Assembly: GCA_002725365.1 (NCBI GenBank)
Contig: PBOW01000085.1
Coordinates: forward strand, 1 to 9,334
DNA length: 9,334 nucleotides
Origin: Chloroflexota bacterium
GTDB lineage: Bacteria; Chloroflexota; Dehalococcoidia; UBA2979
Reading direction: 5' to 3'
Shown: positions 1 through 6,238 of the stretch, in pieces
How the letters are laid out: the number at the start of each line of letters is the position of its first letter
Position numbering within the stretch: position 1 is the stretch's first letter
Made by a program: the position numbers and the translations under genes
Notes under the pieces: model-generated
The model's database searches: none
Told to the model about the DNA's origin: nothing
What the model saw: only the letters and a program-made list of their open reading frames with translations

Positions 1-804
1 CCTCATGAATTGCAAAGATCTAATAATGTCCGGAGCTGCCATTAGATAGCCACTCCTGAGTCCTGTAGCAATAGTTTTTGAAAAAGTACCGCAATAAATA
101 ACACCCTCTCCACCCGCCATTTCGAACAACGACTTGGGGGGGACACCACTCAGATCAACACCGGCATATGCACCATCTTCGATGACTAGCACTTTGTGAC
201 CCTGTGCAATCTTCAGAATTTCTTTGCGTCTCTCAGTGGGCATCAAGACTGAGGAGGGATTGTCATAATTCGGAATCAGATAGATTGCCTTAACTCTAAT
301 GTTCTCATCCTGGCATTTTGCCAAGACCAATTTTAACGAATCGCCGGTTATTCCCGAGGCATCTTGTCGAGCCGCAAATACTGATGCACCACGAGCGGTG
401 AACGTCCTAATGGCCCCAGGATAGCTGGGTGCACCCACAATGACCGCATCGCCCCTATCGAAAAATGCCGAGGCGATATTATCTAGGCCATGAGCCGAAC
501 CGGATACCATTGTGACCCAGTCGTCATTAATACCCACTACAGAATCCGCATATTTCTGAGCTACGAATGCTTTCAGGGCAGGAAAGCCAAAATGAATAGT
601 GTCGTACGTAAGTGACCCCTCAGGGTTAGCCTCTAGAATCCTGGTAAATGCACGGCCCAAAGCTTCGGAGGGAAGCGAATTTGGGTCAGGGACCCCGGCA
701 TTCAAATCATACTTAAGATCGGACAGCGCAGTTGGTCTCTTCAGTAGGCCAAATCTCTCCGAACTATCTGGGTGAAAATCACGGCTGCTTTCAGACACTT
801 CCAT
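1..804 (-). CDS. PLP-dependent class I/II aminotransferase, 3' end beyond window
   Basis: Fold-type I aminotransferase of the branch that includes LysN (2-aminoadipate transaminase) and MocR-type C-terminal domains. It would transfer an amino group between an amino acid and a 2-oxo acid in the cytoplasm; the substrate cannot be told. I translated the minus strand from the ATG at 804 and found 268 open codons running off the left edge, so roughly the last third is missing. Visible motifs: SGSAHGLD near residues 101-108 (PLP phosphate region), the NP of IPNYDNP at 182-183, EDGAY at 209-213 with the pyridine-nitrogen Asp210, and GTFSKT at 239-244 with the Schiff-base Lys243, followed by LRSGY (Arg250). 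An in-frame TGA directly precedes the ATG, so the start cannot lie further upstream; the ribosome site (GGTGG) is weak. It lies 31 bases after the sortase gene on the same strand and is probably co-transcribed with it. Family is secure, substrate unknown. Confidence 0.9.
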   Translation of the reverse strand, partial: MEVSESSRDFHPDSSERFGLLKRPTALSDLKYDLNAGVPDPNSLPSEALGRAFTRILEANPEGSLTYDTIHFGFPALKAFVAQKYADSVVGINDDWVTMVSGSAHGLDNIASAFFDRGDAVIVGAPSYPGAIRTFTARGASVFAARQDASGITGDSLKLVLAKCQDENIRVKAIYLIPNYDNPSSVLMPTERRKEILKIAQGHKVLVIEDGAYAGVDLSGVPPKSLFEMAGGEGVIYCGTFSKTIATGLRSGYLMAAPDIIRSLQFMR

Positions 805-835
805 TCACCACCGTCTTCTATAGCAATCGCCTGCG

Positions 836-1600
836 TTAACTTTGGTCGCGGCGTTCAGCCCTGACCACCAACCGTTGGCTGTAAGTACGTGTAACGGCAT
901 CAAATTCACCGCCACACGTGTAAATAGTAATACTTTCTACCGGTACATCAGCGCTCCACATTTCCCTCCACGAGTCTGCGCTGGCATCAAGCTCCCTCTG
1001 CCACACCACCTCATACTCGTAGATCTCTCCATCAACGTGCACTTTCACTAGGTCGCCTTCGGTCAGAAAGCGAAGGTTTTGGAATACTCCGGGCCCGTGA
1101 TACCTGACGCCCGCGTAGGCGACTGTGGCGTTGTAGTCCACGTGACCGGCAAAAATCGCATTTTCGCCCGAACCCGGCGTCCCGCCAAGACGACTCCATT
1201 GGCTCAAGTCATAGAGCGCGACGTCCGCAGGGCCATATGGGTCTGGCATATTTGTACCAATTGGCACAAACTGCTCGCACACCTGACTATAGACACCTAG
1301 TTTCGGAATCTCCAGCAATGTCCCCTCGGCGCAATCTTGATGGTACCCATACTTTGTCACAAACTCGCCGAGATTAGAGATAGTGCTCGGGCCCGTCGGC
1401 GTTGCTGTCTCTGCCGGTACTGTCGTGGCTTCAACAGTACTCGAATCGACGCTGATCACCGAAGTAGAATCGGGCTGGATCAGGCTGGTGTCTGCCTCCA
1501 CCCCGCACCCACTCACCAGAGCCACCGCTAGCGACAAAATGACGATTTTCGCGTACTCACGACAGCGCATAGTTCTAACAATCACAAATTCGTTTTTCAT
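836..1600 (-). CDS. Sortase-family transpeptidase, predicted lipoprotein
   Basis: A 254-residue sortase, closest by eye to the small class E/F/D-like sortases of monoderm bacteria, acting outside the membrane as a cysteine transpeptidase. The N-terminus has a basic stretch, a hydrophobic segment (about residues 18-30) and a lipobox, VSGC, with the candidate lipidated Cys32. A Ser/Thr/Val-rich spacer (about 35-75) precedes the catalytic domain (about 95-250). The catalytic triad is present: His153 in AGHVD, Cys229 in IYTCGG and Arg243 in QRLVVRA. An alternative start at Met11 would shorten the n-region but has no ribosome site, so the ATG at 1600 is kept; its own AGGA lies rather far upstream (about 12 bases). 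No LPxTG-type substrate is encoded in the window, so it may be a housekeeping or orphan enzyme. The lipobox could instead be part of an uncleaved signal anchor. Confidence 0.92.
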   Translation of the reverse strand: MKNEFVIVRTMRCREYAKIVILSLAVALVSGCGVEADTSLIQPDSTSVISVDSSTVEATTVPAETATPTGPSTISNLGEFVTKYGYHQDCAEGTLLEIPKLGVYSQVCEQFVPIGTNMPDPYGPADVALYDLSQWSRLGGTPGSGENAIFAGHVDYNATVAYAGVRYHGPGVFQNLRFLTEGDLVKVHVDGEIYEYEVVWQRELDASADSWREMWSADVPVESITIYTCGGEFDAVTRTYSQRLVVRAERRDQS

Positions 1601-1635
1601 GGGTACTCAAATTCCTGATGCCCAAGCTACAATTC

Positions 1636-1663
1636 ATCATACCTCAGCTAATCTGTCACCCAA
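1636..1663 (-). promoter_or_regulatory. Candidate sigma70-type promoter for the sortase gene
   Basis: On the minus strand a TATGAT hexamer (bases 1641-1636; five of six match TATAAT) lies 16 bases downstream of TTGGGT (1663-1658; TTG core only). Transcription would begin near 1629 and leave a leader of about 28 bases before the sortase ATG. It sits in the 95-base divergent gap between the sortase and CoA-transferase genes. I found no equally good plus-strand pair in this gap. Judged by eye only. Confidence 0.35.
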
Positions 1664-1695
1664 TAGCCAGCGAGAAGATCAGGAAATGAGAAGGT

Positions 1696-2967
1696 ATGAG
1701 CCCATCACCACTTAACGGAATTAAAGTACTTGAATTCACGCAAATTATCGCGGGGCCTCTGGGCTGCCAGTTCCTTGCGGATCTCGGGGCTGAAGTAATC
1801 AAAGTCGAGCCCCTAGCCGGAGAACCTTGGAGACTCGCTGCCCAATTCATACCTACTGAGTCAAAAACTTTCATTGGACTAAATCGCGGTAAAAAATCAC
1901 TGGCAATTAACTTGCAGGCCGAAGATTCTCAACAGGTTATCCACCGCCTAGTCAAAGACATAGACGTCGTCGTTATCAATTATCGCCCTGACGTGGCTCA
2001 AAGGCTGGCTATCGATTATGAAACCCTCTCGGCAATCCGCCCAGACCTCATCTATCTAGACAATACGGCCTGGGGTAGAGAAGGCTCGCTTGCAGATCGG
2101 CCTGGGTACGATATAGTCGTCCAGGCTTTTAGCGGCATGATGTCCTCTGTAGGCAAGGTTAGTGAGCAAGGTGCCCCACAAGTAGGACCAGCATACGCGG
2201 ACACAACGACCGGATACTCTATCTGCGCCGGAGTCTTGGCAGCTCTCTTTCACCGAGAGCGAACAGGAGAGGGTCAGCGGGTCGAAACAAGCCTTCTCAT
2301 CAATGCGCTAACCACCCACATGAGTCAATTTCAAAGCCTCCCTGTGGCCGACCAGCAGCAACGGGATGAATTCCTTCATGCACTCGAGACAGCTAGGGCT
2401 GAGGGGACAACTTACGGAGACTTCCTACATACTCGCGATGCTATCGTGAAAACCGCAGCGTTAGGAAACGTCTACTATCGGGTTTTTGAAACTGCTGATG
2501 GCGCAATTGCTCTTGGTGCACTCTCGGCCAGCCTTCGTGAAAAAATAAGAAAATCCGTTGGCTTTGAGCACAACCGCGATGAACCTGAGTACGACCCACT
2601 CAACCCTGCTCAGCAAGTAATAGATCGGCAAGTGACAGATATTGTGGAAAAATTGATGAAAACACGGACAACCGCCGACTGGGAGCAAATACTGACCGAC
2701 GGCGGCGTCCCATGCGCCCCTGTCAAATTCGTGCAGGAGCTACTTTCCGATCCCCATGTCCGAGCAAATGACTACGTTATAGAACTCGAGCACGATCTGG
2801 CAGGCCCTATATTCATGCAGGCCCCTCCGTGGAAAATGTCGAAGTCGACACTTGACCCCTCAACAGCTAGTCCGCCGCTCGGCCGTGATAATGATTCGCT
2901 CCTGAAACAAATTGGCTACTCTGCTGATGAAATTGAGGACCTGCGATCAAATGGGGCTATCCTGTAG
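1696..2967 (+). CDS. CaiB/BaiF class III CoA-transferase, copy A
   Basis: A 423-residue cytoplasmic enzyme of the formyl-CoA transferase / CaiB-BaiF family, which moves CoA between carboxylic acids through enzyme-bound aspartyl anhydrides and thioesters. Family hallmarks are the N-terminal LEFTQIIAGP (residues 12-21), GAEVIKVEP (31-39), LNRGKKSLAINL (62-73), RPDLIYLDNTAWG (115-127) and RPGYD (135-139). Asp169 in AYADTTTG occupies the place of the catalytic Asp169 of Oxalobacter formyl-CoA transferase. The C-terminal lobe carries DPHV and PPLGRDND near the end, as usual for this family. Length is typical. GAGAAGG lies just before the ATG and AGGA about 12 bases upstream. It is the first gene of a four-gene plus-strand operon, 32 bases ahead of the crotonase gene. 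It is clearly paralogous to the gene at 4846-6129. Family certain; acid substrate and CoA donor unknown. Confidence 0.95.
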   Translation: MSPSPLNGIKVLEFTQIIAGPLGCQFLADLGAEVIKVEPLAGEPWRLAAQFIPTESKTFIGLNRGKKSLAINLQAEDSQQVIHRLVKDIDVVVINYRPDVAQRLAIDYETLSAIRPDLIYLDNTAWGREGSLADRPGYDIVVQAFSGMMSSVGKVSEQGAPQVGPAYADTTTGYSICAGVLAALFHRERTGEGQRVETSLLINALTTHMSQFQSLPVADQQQRDEFLHALETARAEGTTYGDFLHTRDAIVKTAALGNVYYRVFETADGAIALGALSASLREKIRKSVGFEHNRDEPEYDPLNPAQQVIDRQVTDIVEKLMKTRTTADWEQILTDGGVPCAPVKFVQELLSDPHVRANDYVIELEHDLAGPIFMQAPPWKMSKSTLDPSTASPPLGRDNDSLLKQIGYSADEIEDLRSNGAIL

Positions 2968-2984
2968 TTGTTTAACAATAATCC

Positions 2985-2991
2985 GAGGAGG
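2985..2991 (+). promoter_or_regulatory. Strong ribosome binding site of the crotonase gene
   Basis: GAGGAGG lies eight bases before the ATG at 3000. It is the best Shine-Dalgarno match in the operon and fixes the crotonase start, suggesting efficient translation of this second gene. Confidence 0.8.
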
Positions 2992-2999
2992 CTCACAAT

Positions 3000-3749
3000 A
3001 TGCCCGAGTTCATTATGGCAACAAAGCAGGACGGAATAGGCCGTTTGGTGCTTAATCGGCCGGACAAGCGAAACGCTATTAACGAGCCGATGGCCTCAGA
3101 AATCATCGAATGCATGGCGGATTTTGACTCAGATCCGGCCGTAATTGTGATTATTATCGAGGGCACCGAGGGGTCTTTCTGTGCAGGCGCTGATATGAGT
3201 GAAGCAAACGCCGCTTATCGACGCGGTGAACGCCGCTTCAATCCCTCACAAGAAGCAGCCAATCGAGTGGGTGCCTCGGAAAAACCTACAATTGCTGCAA
3301 TCAATGGACCAGCCTATGGTGCCGGTGCTGCACTTGCTTGCGCCTGCGATATTCGTGTGTGTAGTGATTCGTCACGGTTTCGATTCCCAGGTGCTGAGTA
3401 CGGATTAGTTGTAGGTGCAGCCGCTCTCCCTCAAATCGTTGGCGGGCCAATGGCGAAAGAACTAATCTTCACATCCCGCGTGATCCAAGGCTCAGAAGCA
3501 AAGGATATTGGTCTGGTCAACGCCAGCGTGCCGGAAGAGGCATTCAGTAGCCAAGTAAATGAGATTGCTCTCCAGATCGCGCAAGCGTCTCCTCTTGCCT
3601 TGAAATGGTCGAAAGCTACAATCAATGCGTCGCTAAATGGTGGTGACGCGTCAGGAATGGAAGTGCAGGCAGACCTGCTCCTTCGTGGAGGGCCCGACCA
3701 CCAATCACGCTTTGGGGATGCAACAAAAAAGGTCACAGGTAAAAACTAA
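3000..3749 (+). CDS. Crotonase-superfamily protein lacking both hydratase glutamates
   Basis: A 249-residue protein of the enoyl-CoA hydratase/isomerase superfamily, normal length. Seen: LNRPDKRNAIN (18-28), first oxyanion-hole loop SFCAGADM (59-66), second oxyanion-hole segment NGPAYGAGAALACACDIRV (102-120), and the C-terminal helical region. Aligning by eye with rat mitochondrial enoyl-CoA hydratase, the position of catalytic Glu144 is Ala111 and that of Glu164 is Gly131; Glu133 lies two residues away. Acyl-CoA binding and enolate stabilisation should be kept, but classical water addition to an enoyl-CoA is doubtful. Isomerase, hydrolase, decarboxylase or C-C lyase chemistry, as in other members of the superfamily, is possible. 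It follows a CoA-transferase by 32 bases and precedes the DinB-like gene by 16, so it probably acts on the CoA ester made by its neighbour. Fold certain, reaction not. Confidence 0.93.
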   Translation: MPEFIMATKQDGIGRLVLNRPDKRNAINEPMASEIIECMADFDSDPAVIVIIIEGTEGSFCAGADMSEANAAYRRGERRFNPSQEAANRVGASEKPTIAAINGPAYGAGAALACACDIRVCSDSSRFRFPGAEYGLVVGAAALPQIVGGPMAKELIFTSRVIQGSEAKDIGLVNASVPEEAFSSQVNEIALQIAQASPLALKWSKATINASLNGGDASGMEVQADLLLRGGPDHQSRFGDATKKVTGKN

Positions 3750-3765
3750 TTGAGGGAGAGATAAT

Positions 3766-4305
3766 ATGACTGAAGGTGGACCAGGTCCAGAAGAGGCAGA
3801 ACGCGTCCGAGGATATCTCCTCGCTCAGGGGACTAAATATTCATGGGAGGAGCTTTGGCCTCGAATAGTTGGGACTCGCGCAGCGCTTATCGACTCATTA
3901 GCGGGCGTATCAGATGAGCAAGGTAGCTGGGAGCCAGGAACTGGCGAAGGTGAAGAGGCCTGGGGGATTACACAAATCGTACGGCATGTTATTTCAGCTG
4001 GTGACAGCACTCTCTCATCCACTGAAGCCTTGGCAAACGGAAAACGGCCACCGGAGAGAGTTCCCGATAACCTGGAGCACAAAACATTATCGGCCCTCAT
4101 GCCAGACCTGATCGACTCTTCCGAGCGACTGGCCACCATCCGCACGAGAGTTCCTGCCGAACCGAATATGATAGAGACTTCCCCCCACAGTTTTTTCGGC
4201 GAACTGACTTCAAAAGCATGGTTCCTGTTTTTACGGGTTCATGACACAGACCATCTTAACCAAATAAATGCTGTCAAAGAGATGGATGGTTATCCGACGA
4301 GATAG
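3766..4305 (+). CDS. DinB-like four-helix metal-binding protein
   Basis: A 179-residue protein resembling the DinB/YfiT superfamily, whose members include metal-dependent thiol-S-transferases and the mycothiol-dependent maleylpyruvate isomerase N-domain. The diagnostic pattern is present: a first histidine in IVRHVISAG (His74), then HDTDHLNQI near the C-terminus with His159 and His163 spaced H-x3-H, giving a likely three-histidine site for Zn or Ni. A Trp-Gly-Ile-x-x-Ile segment (66-71) before the first histidine matches the usual W-s-i-x-x-i-x-x-H pattern. No signal peptide is seen. The site GAGGGAGAG (3752-3760) lies close upstream of the ATG. It sits 16 bases after the crotonase gene and 17 before the CinA-like gene. 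A role as a thiol-dependent isomerase or transferase in the same pathway is inference; many DinB-like proteins have no known reaction. Confidence 0.8.
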   Translation: MTEGGPGPEEAERVRGYLLAQGTKYSWEELWPRIVGTRAALIDSLAGVSDEQGSWEPGTGEGEEAWGITQIVRHVISAGDSTLSSTEALANGKRPPERVPDNLEHKTLSALMPDLIDSSERLATIRTRVPAEPNMIETSPHSFFGELTSKAWFLFLRVHDTDHLNQINAVKEMDGYPTR

Positions 4306-4312
4306 CCTTGAT

Positions 4313-4316
4313 AGGA
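4313..4316 (+). promoter_or_regulatory. Ribosome binding site choosing ATG 4323
   Basis: AGGA lies six bases before the ATG at 4323. An in-frame TTG at 4308 would add five residues but would place this site inside the coding sequence and has no site of its own, so 4323 is the better start. Confidence 0.65.
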
Positions 4317-4322
4317 AACATA

Positions 4323-4844
4323 ATGACTGATTCGCCAACCAACTTCACCCCCTCCCAGCCAAGCACAGTGCACCACCTGGCAGCACAGGTGGTGGAAGCT
4401 TGCACTGCTCAGGGGCTTCGGCTGGGCACTGCAGAATCGACGACCGGTGGTCTTCTCGGCCATCTCCTAGTTTCGGTTCCAGGGGCGTCCAAAGTTTTTA
4501 TTGGTGGCGTGGTTGCGTATCACGGACACCCGAAAATGAATTTGCTCCATGTAGAAAGAGCAACTCTCAAGGAATACGGATCGGTCAATACTCATACCAC
4601 CTTAGCAATGGCTGAAGGGGCACTTGAGCAACTGGAGGTTGACATTGCACTCGCCGAGAGTGGTATCGCAAGCCCAACTGACAATCCGGATCGACCTGGG
4701 GGGCTATATTCACTCACGATGCTACATGCGGACTCTAGCGAAAAGAGCGAGCTAGTTCGTATTTCAGGTGACCGCTCAGAAACGATGTATGGAGCGGCAG
4801 AGATACTTTTCGGCTGGGTCCTCGAACATATCCAAAACAGTTGA
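4323..4844 (+). CDS. Stand-alone CinA C-terminal domain protein (PncC-like), divergent
   Basis: A 173-residue single-domain protein of the CinA C-terminal family, whose known activity is hydrolysis of nicotinamide mononucleotide to nicotinate mononucleotide plus ammonia (PncC). Matches: GTAESTTGGLLGHLL (35-49) with the presumed nucleophile Ser39, VPGASKVFIGGVVAY (52-66), Lys71, YGSVNTHTTLAMAEGAL (85-101) and Arg151 in SGDRSETMYGAAE. Deviations: the usual AESCTGG is AESTTGG, and the usual TGIAGPxGG is SGIASPTDNP (113-122), losing the glycine-rich loop; TYR-SER-ASN is TYR-HIS-GLY after VVA. The molybdopterin-binding-like N-domain of full CinA is absent. It is the last gene of the plus-strand operon, 17 bases after the DinB-like gene. 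It ends one base from the converging CoA-transferase gene. It may deamidate NMN or, given its setting and altered loops, another amide; the latter is inference. Confidence 0.85.
   Translation: MTDSPTNFTPSQPSTVHHLAAQVVEACTAQGLRLGTAESTTGGLLGHLLVSVPGASKVFIGGVVAYHGHPKMNLLHVERATLKEYGSVNTHTTLAMAEGALEQLEVDIALAESGIASPTDNPDRPGGLYSLTMLHADSSEKSELVRISGDRSETMYGAAEILFGWVLEHIQNS
4366..4407 (+). repeat. Nested inverted repeat early in the CinA-like gene
   Basis: CACCACCTG (4371-4379) and CAGGTGGTG (4386-4394) are perfect 9-base inverted arms around a six-base loop. Immediately outside the left arm, CAGTG (4366-4370) can pair with CACTG (4403-4407), leaving an eight-base bulge on the right. The hairpin would form about 45 bases after the start codon, inside the coding sequence. 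There is no U-tract after it, so it is not an intrinsic terminator. It may be coincidental or may affect translation or mRNA stability of the last operon gene. Confidence 0.5.
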
Positions 4845-4845
4845 T

Positions 4846-6129
4846 TTAAGCCAAGGTTCCGACCTCACGAAGCCCTAGGATCTCCGCATCGCTGTAGCCG
4901 GCAAGCTTCGCGTAATTGTCGGTGTCTCGCCCGAGCGGCGGCGATGCATCGGTCGAGAGTGGAGTAGCAGACATCTTGATAATCGGTCCTACCTGAGTTT
5001 GAGGGCCTGTTAAATCATGATCGAGCTGTACCAACATATCGTTTGCTAGTACCTGCGGGTCCGTCAGCATATCCTCGGGGAAATTAACCGGGCCTCCCGG
5101 AACTCCCTCCTTATCTAAAATTTCCATCCACTCCTCGGTCGTCTTTGACCTCACAAATGCTTCAAGTTCTTGCACCTGCTTCGTCGCGTTCTCTATCCAT
5201 TCTGGCGTGGCTGAAGCCAGATCAGGGTCAGCCCAGCCTAAGAAATCAGTTTGTAAAGCCGTTCTAACCTTCGCCCACAGACTCGAAGACAGCGCTCCCA
5301 CAGCTATAGCACCATCCTTGGTTTGATAAGGACGGTAATAAATGTTCGCTATCCCGGCTAGAAGTCCTGAGATTCCTCCGCTTCGCGTTTCCAGAAGATC
5401 AACGTAACTAGCATTCTCTGCGCGCTTCTTCGCAACAGCCTCACGGCTCGCGTATGCCCCAGACTGAGAGTCTGCTAAAGGCAGGTCAAAAATAGACGAC
5501 GACTGGAATGACAACGCTGTTTGTAAAAGAGTAGATTCGATCATCTGACCCGCCCCAGTTCGTTCTCGGTGGAACAGAGCCGCCGTTATCCCCCAAGCCA
5601 AAGCCAGGCCAGTTCCATAATCGGCTATCGCGGTCGAGCTGATTGTTTTTGGCTCGCCCGCCTCTCCAAGTTTCCCCTCTGCTGCCATCATTCCTGACAC
5701 AGCCTGAACTACTACGTCATAACCGGGTCGGTGTGACCACGGTCCGCTCCTTCCGAACGCGGTGTTGTCTGCGTATATCAAGTCTGGCTTGATAGCAGAA
5801 AGTGTCTCGTAGTCGATCTGCAGGCGTTTCGCAACGTCTGGTCGATAATTAACAAGCACCACATCGCAATGTGGCACAAGCCTCGCGATCAATTCCTGAG
5901 CGGCGGGCTCCTGTAGCGCGATTGCTAGTGAGTTCTTGCCTCTATTCAAGCTTTGGAAGTATTTCGCCTCACCCGGATAAAACTGCGAAAATTGACGCCA
6001 CGGCTCTCCCTCAGGTGGCTCAACTTTGATAACCTCAGCACCCATCTCAGCCAAATTCTGACAGGCATATGGGCCAGCAATTATCTGCGAAAATTCCAGT
6101 ATACGTATTCCCTCTAATGCACCTGCCAT
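4846..6129 (-). CDS. CaiB/BaiF class III CoA-transferase, copy B
   Basis: A 427-residue class III CoA-transferase, clearly paralogous to the copy at 1696-2967: shared runs include LNRGK, NYRPDVA, IDYETLSAI, RPGYD and ALFHRERTG. Hallmarks in order: ILEFSQIIAGP (10-20), GAEVIKVEPPEGEPWR (30-45), DLIYADNTAFG (116-126), and AIADYGTG (167-174) with the catalytic Asp170. The C-terminal lobe has DPQVLAND (357-364) and SPPLGRDTD (396-404). The ATG at 6129 is preceded by GAGGGGG at a spacing of about five bases, a good site. The gene stands alone on the minus strand. It converges on the plus operon with one base between stop codons, and diverges from the class III aminotransferase gene. Its substrate need not match that of copy A: the region before Asp170 (GEPKTISSTAIAD against GAPQVGPAYAD) differs most. 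Confidence 0.95.
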   Translation of the reverse strand: MAGALEGIRILEFSQIIAGPYACQNLAEMGAEVIKVEPPEGEPWRQFSQFYPGEAKYFQSLNRGKNSLAIALQEPAAQELIARLVPHCDVVLVNYRPDVAKRLQIDYETLSAIKPDLIYADNTAFGRSGPWSHRPGYDVVVQAVSGMMAAEGKLGEAGEPKTISSTAIADYGTGLALAWGITAALFHRERTGAGQMIESTLLQTALSFQSSSIFDLPLADSQSGAYASREAVAKKRAENASYVDLLETRSGGISGLLAGIANIYYRPYQTKDGAIAVGALSSSLWAKVRTALQTDFLGWADPDLASATPEWIENATKQVQELEAFVRSKTTEEWMEILDKEGVPGGPVNFPEDMLTDPQVLANDMLVQLDHDLTGPQTQVGPIIKMSATPLSTDASPPLGRDTDNYAKLAGYSDAEILGLREVGTLA

Positions 6130-6238
6130 GATTACCCCCTCATTGCACGAACCTCAGTTGTCTATCCTAGAACTATACCGAATAATTTTGCAAAGCCTTG
6201 ATATCCTAATTAGACAGCAAACTTCTGACAGGAGTGGT
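6130..6238. promoter_or_regulatory. Divergent intergenic region with candidate promoters
   Basis: This AT-rich gap of about 110 bases lies between two genes that point away from each other, so it should hold promoters for both. Plus strand: TTGTCT (6158-6163), 17 bases, AATAAT (6181-6186), a weak sigma70-like pair. Minus strand: TTGCAA (6193-6188), 18 bases, TAGGAT (6169-6164), also weak; an isolated TATAGT lies between them. The two candidates overlap, so the genes could be co-regulated or compete. No clear operator palindrome is seen. Confidence 0.35.

Noticed and set aside
1628..1633. TACAAT as a plus-strand -10 element for CoA-transferase A
   Set aside because: Good hexamer, but no acceptable -35 element at 15-19 bases upstream, so it was not listed as a promoter.
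1383..1715. 110-codon plus-strand open frame opposite the sortase gene
   Set aside because: Lies antisense to a well-supported gene, has no family resemblance, and encodes low-complexity Ser/Thr-rich sequence derived from the sortase spacer.
2968..2978. Palindrome TTGTTTAACAA between CoA-transferase A and the crotonase gene
   Set aside because: Five-base AT-rich arms with a one-base centre cannot form a stable hairpin and there is no U-tract; not a terminator.
3825..4145. 106-codon minus-strand open frame opposite the DinB-like gene
   Set aside because: Antisense shadow with no motif; the plus-strand gene has a metal-ligand pattern and a ribosome site.
4308..4322. TTG start for the CinA-like gene
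   Set aside because: No ribosome site of its own and it would swallow the AGGA that serves ATG 4323.
6128..6238. Upstream in-frame ATG (6128) for the class III aminotransferase
   Set aside because: No ribosome site, overlap with the divergent start codon, and the added residues do not resemble the family; ATG 6239 has AGGAG.
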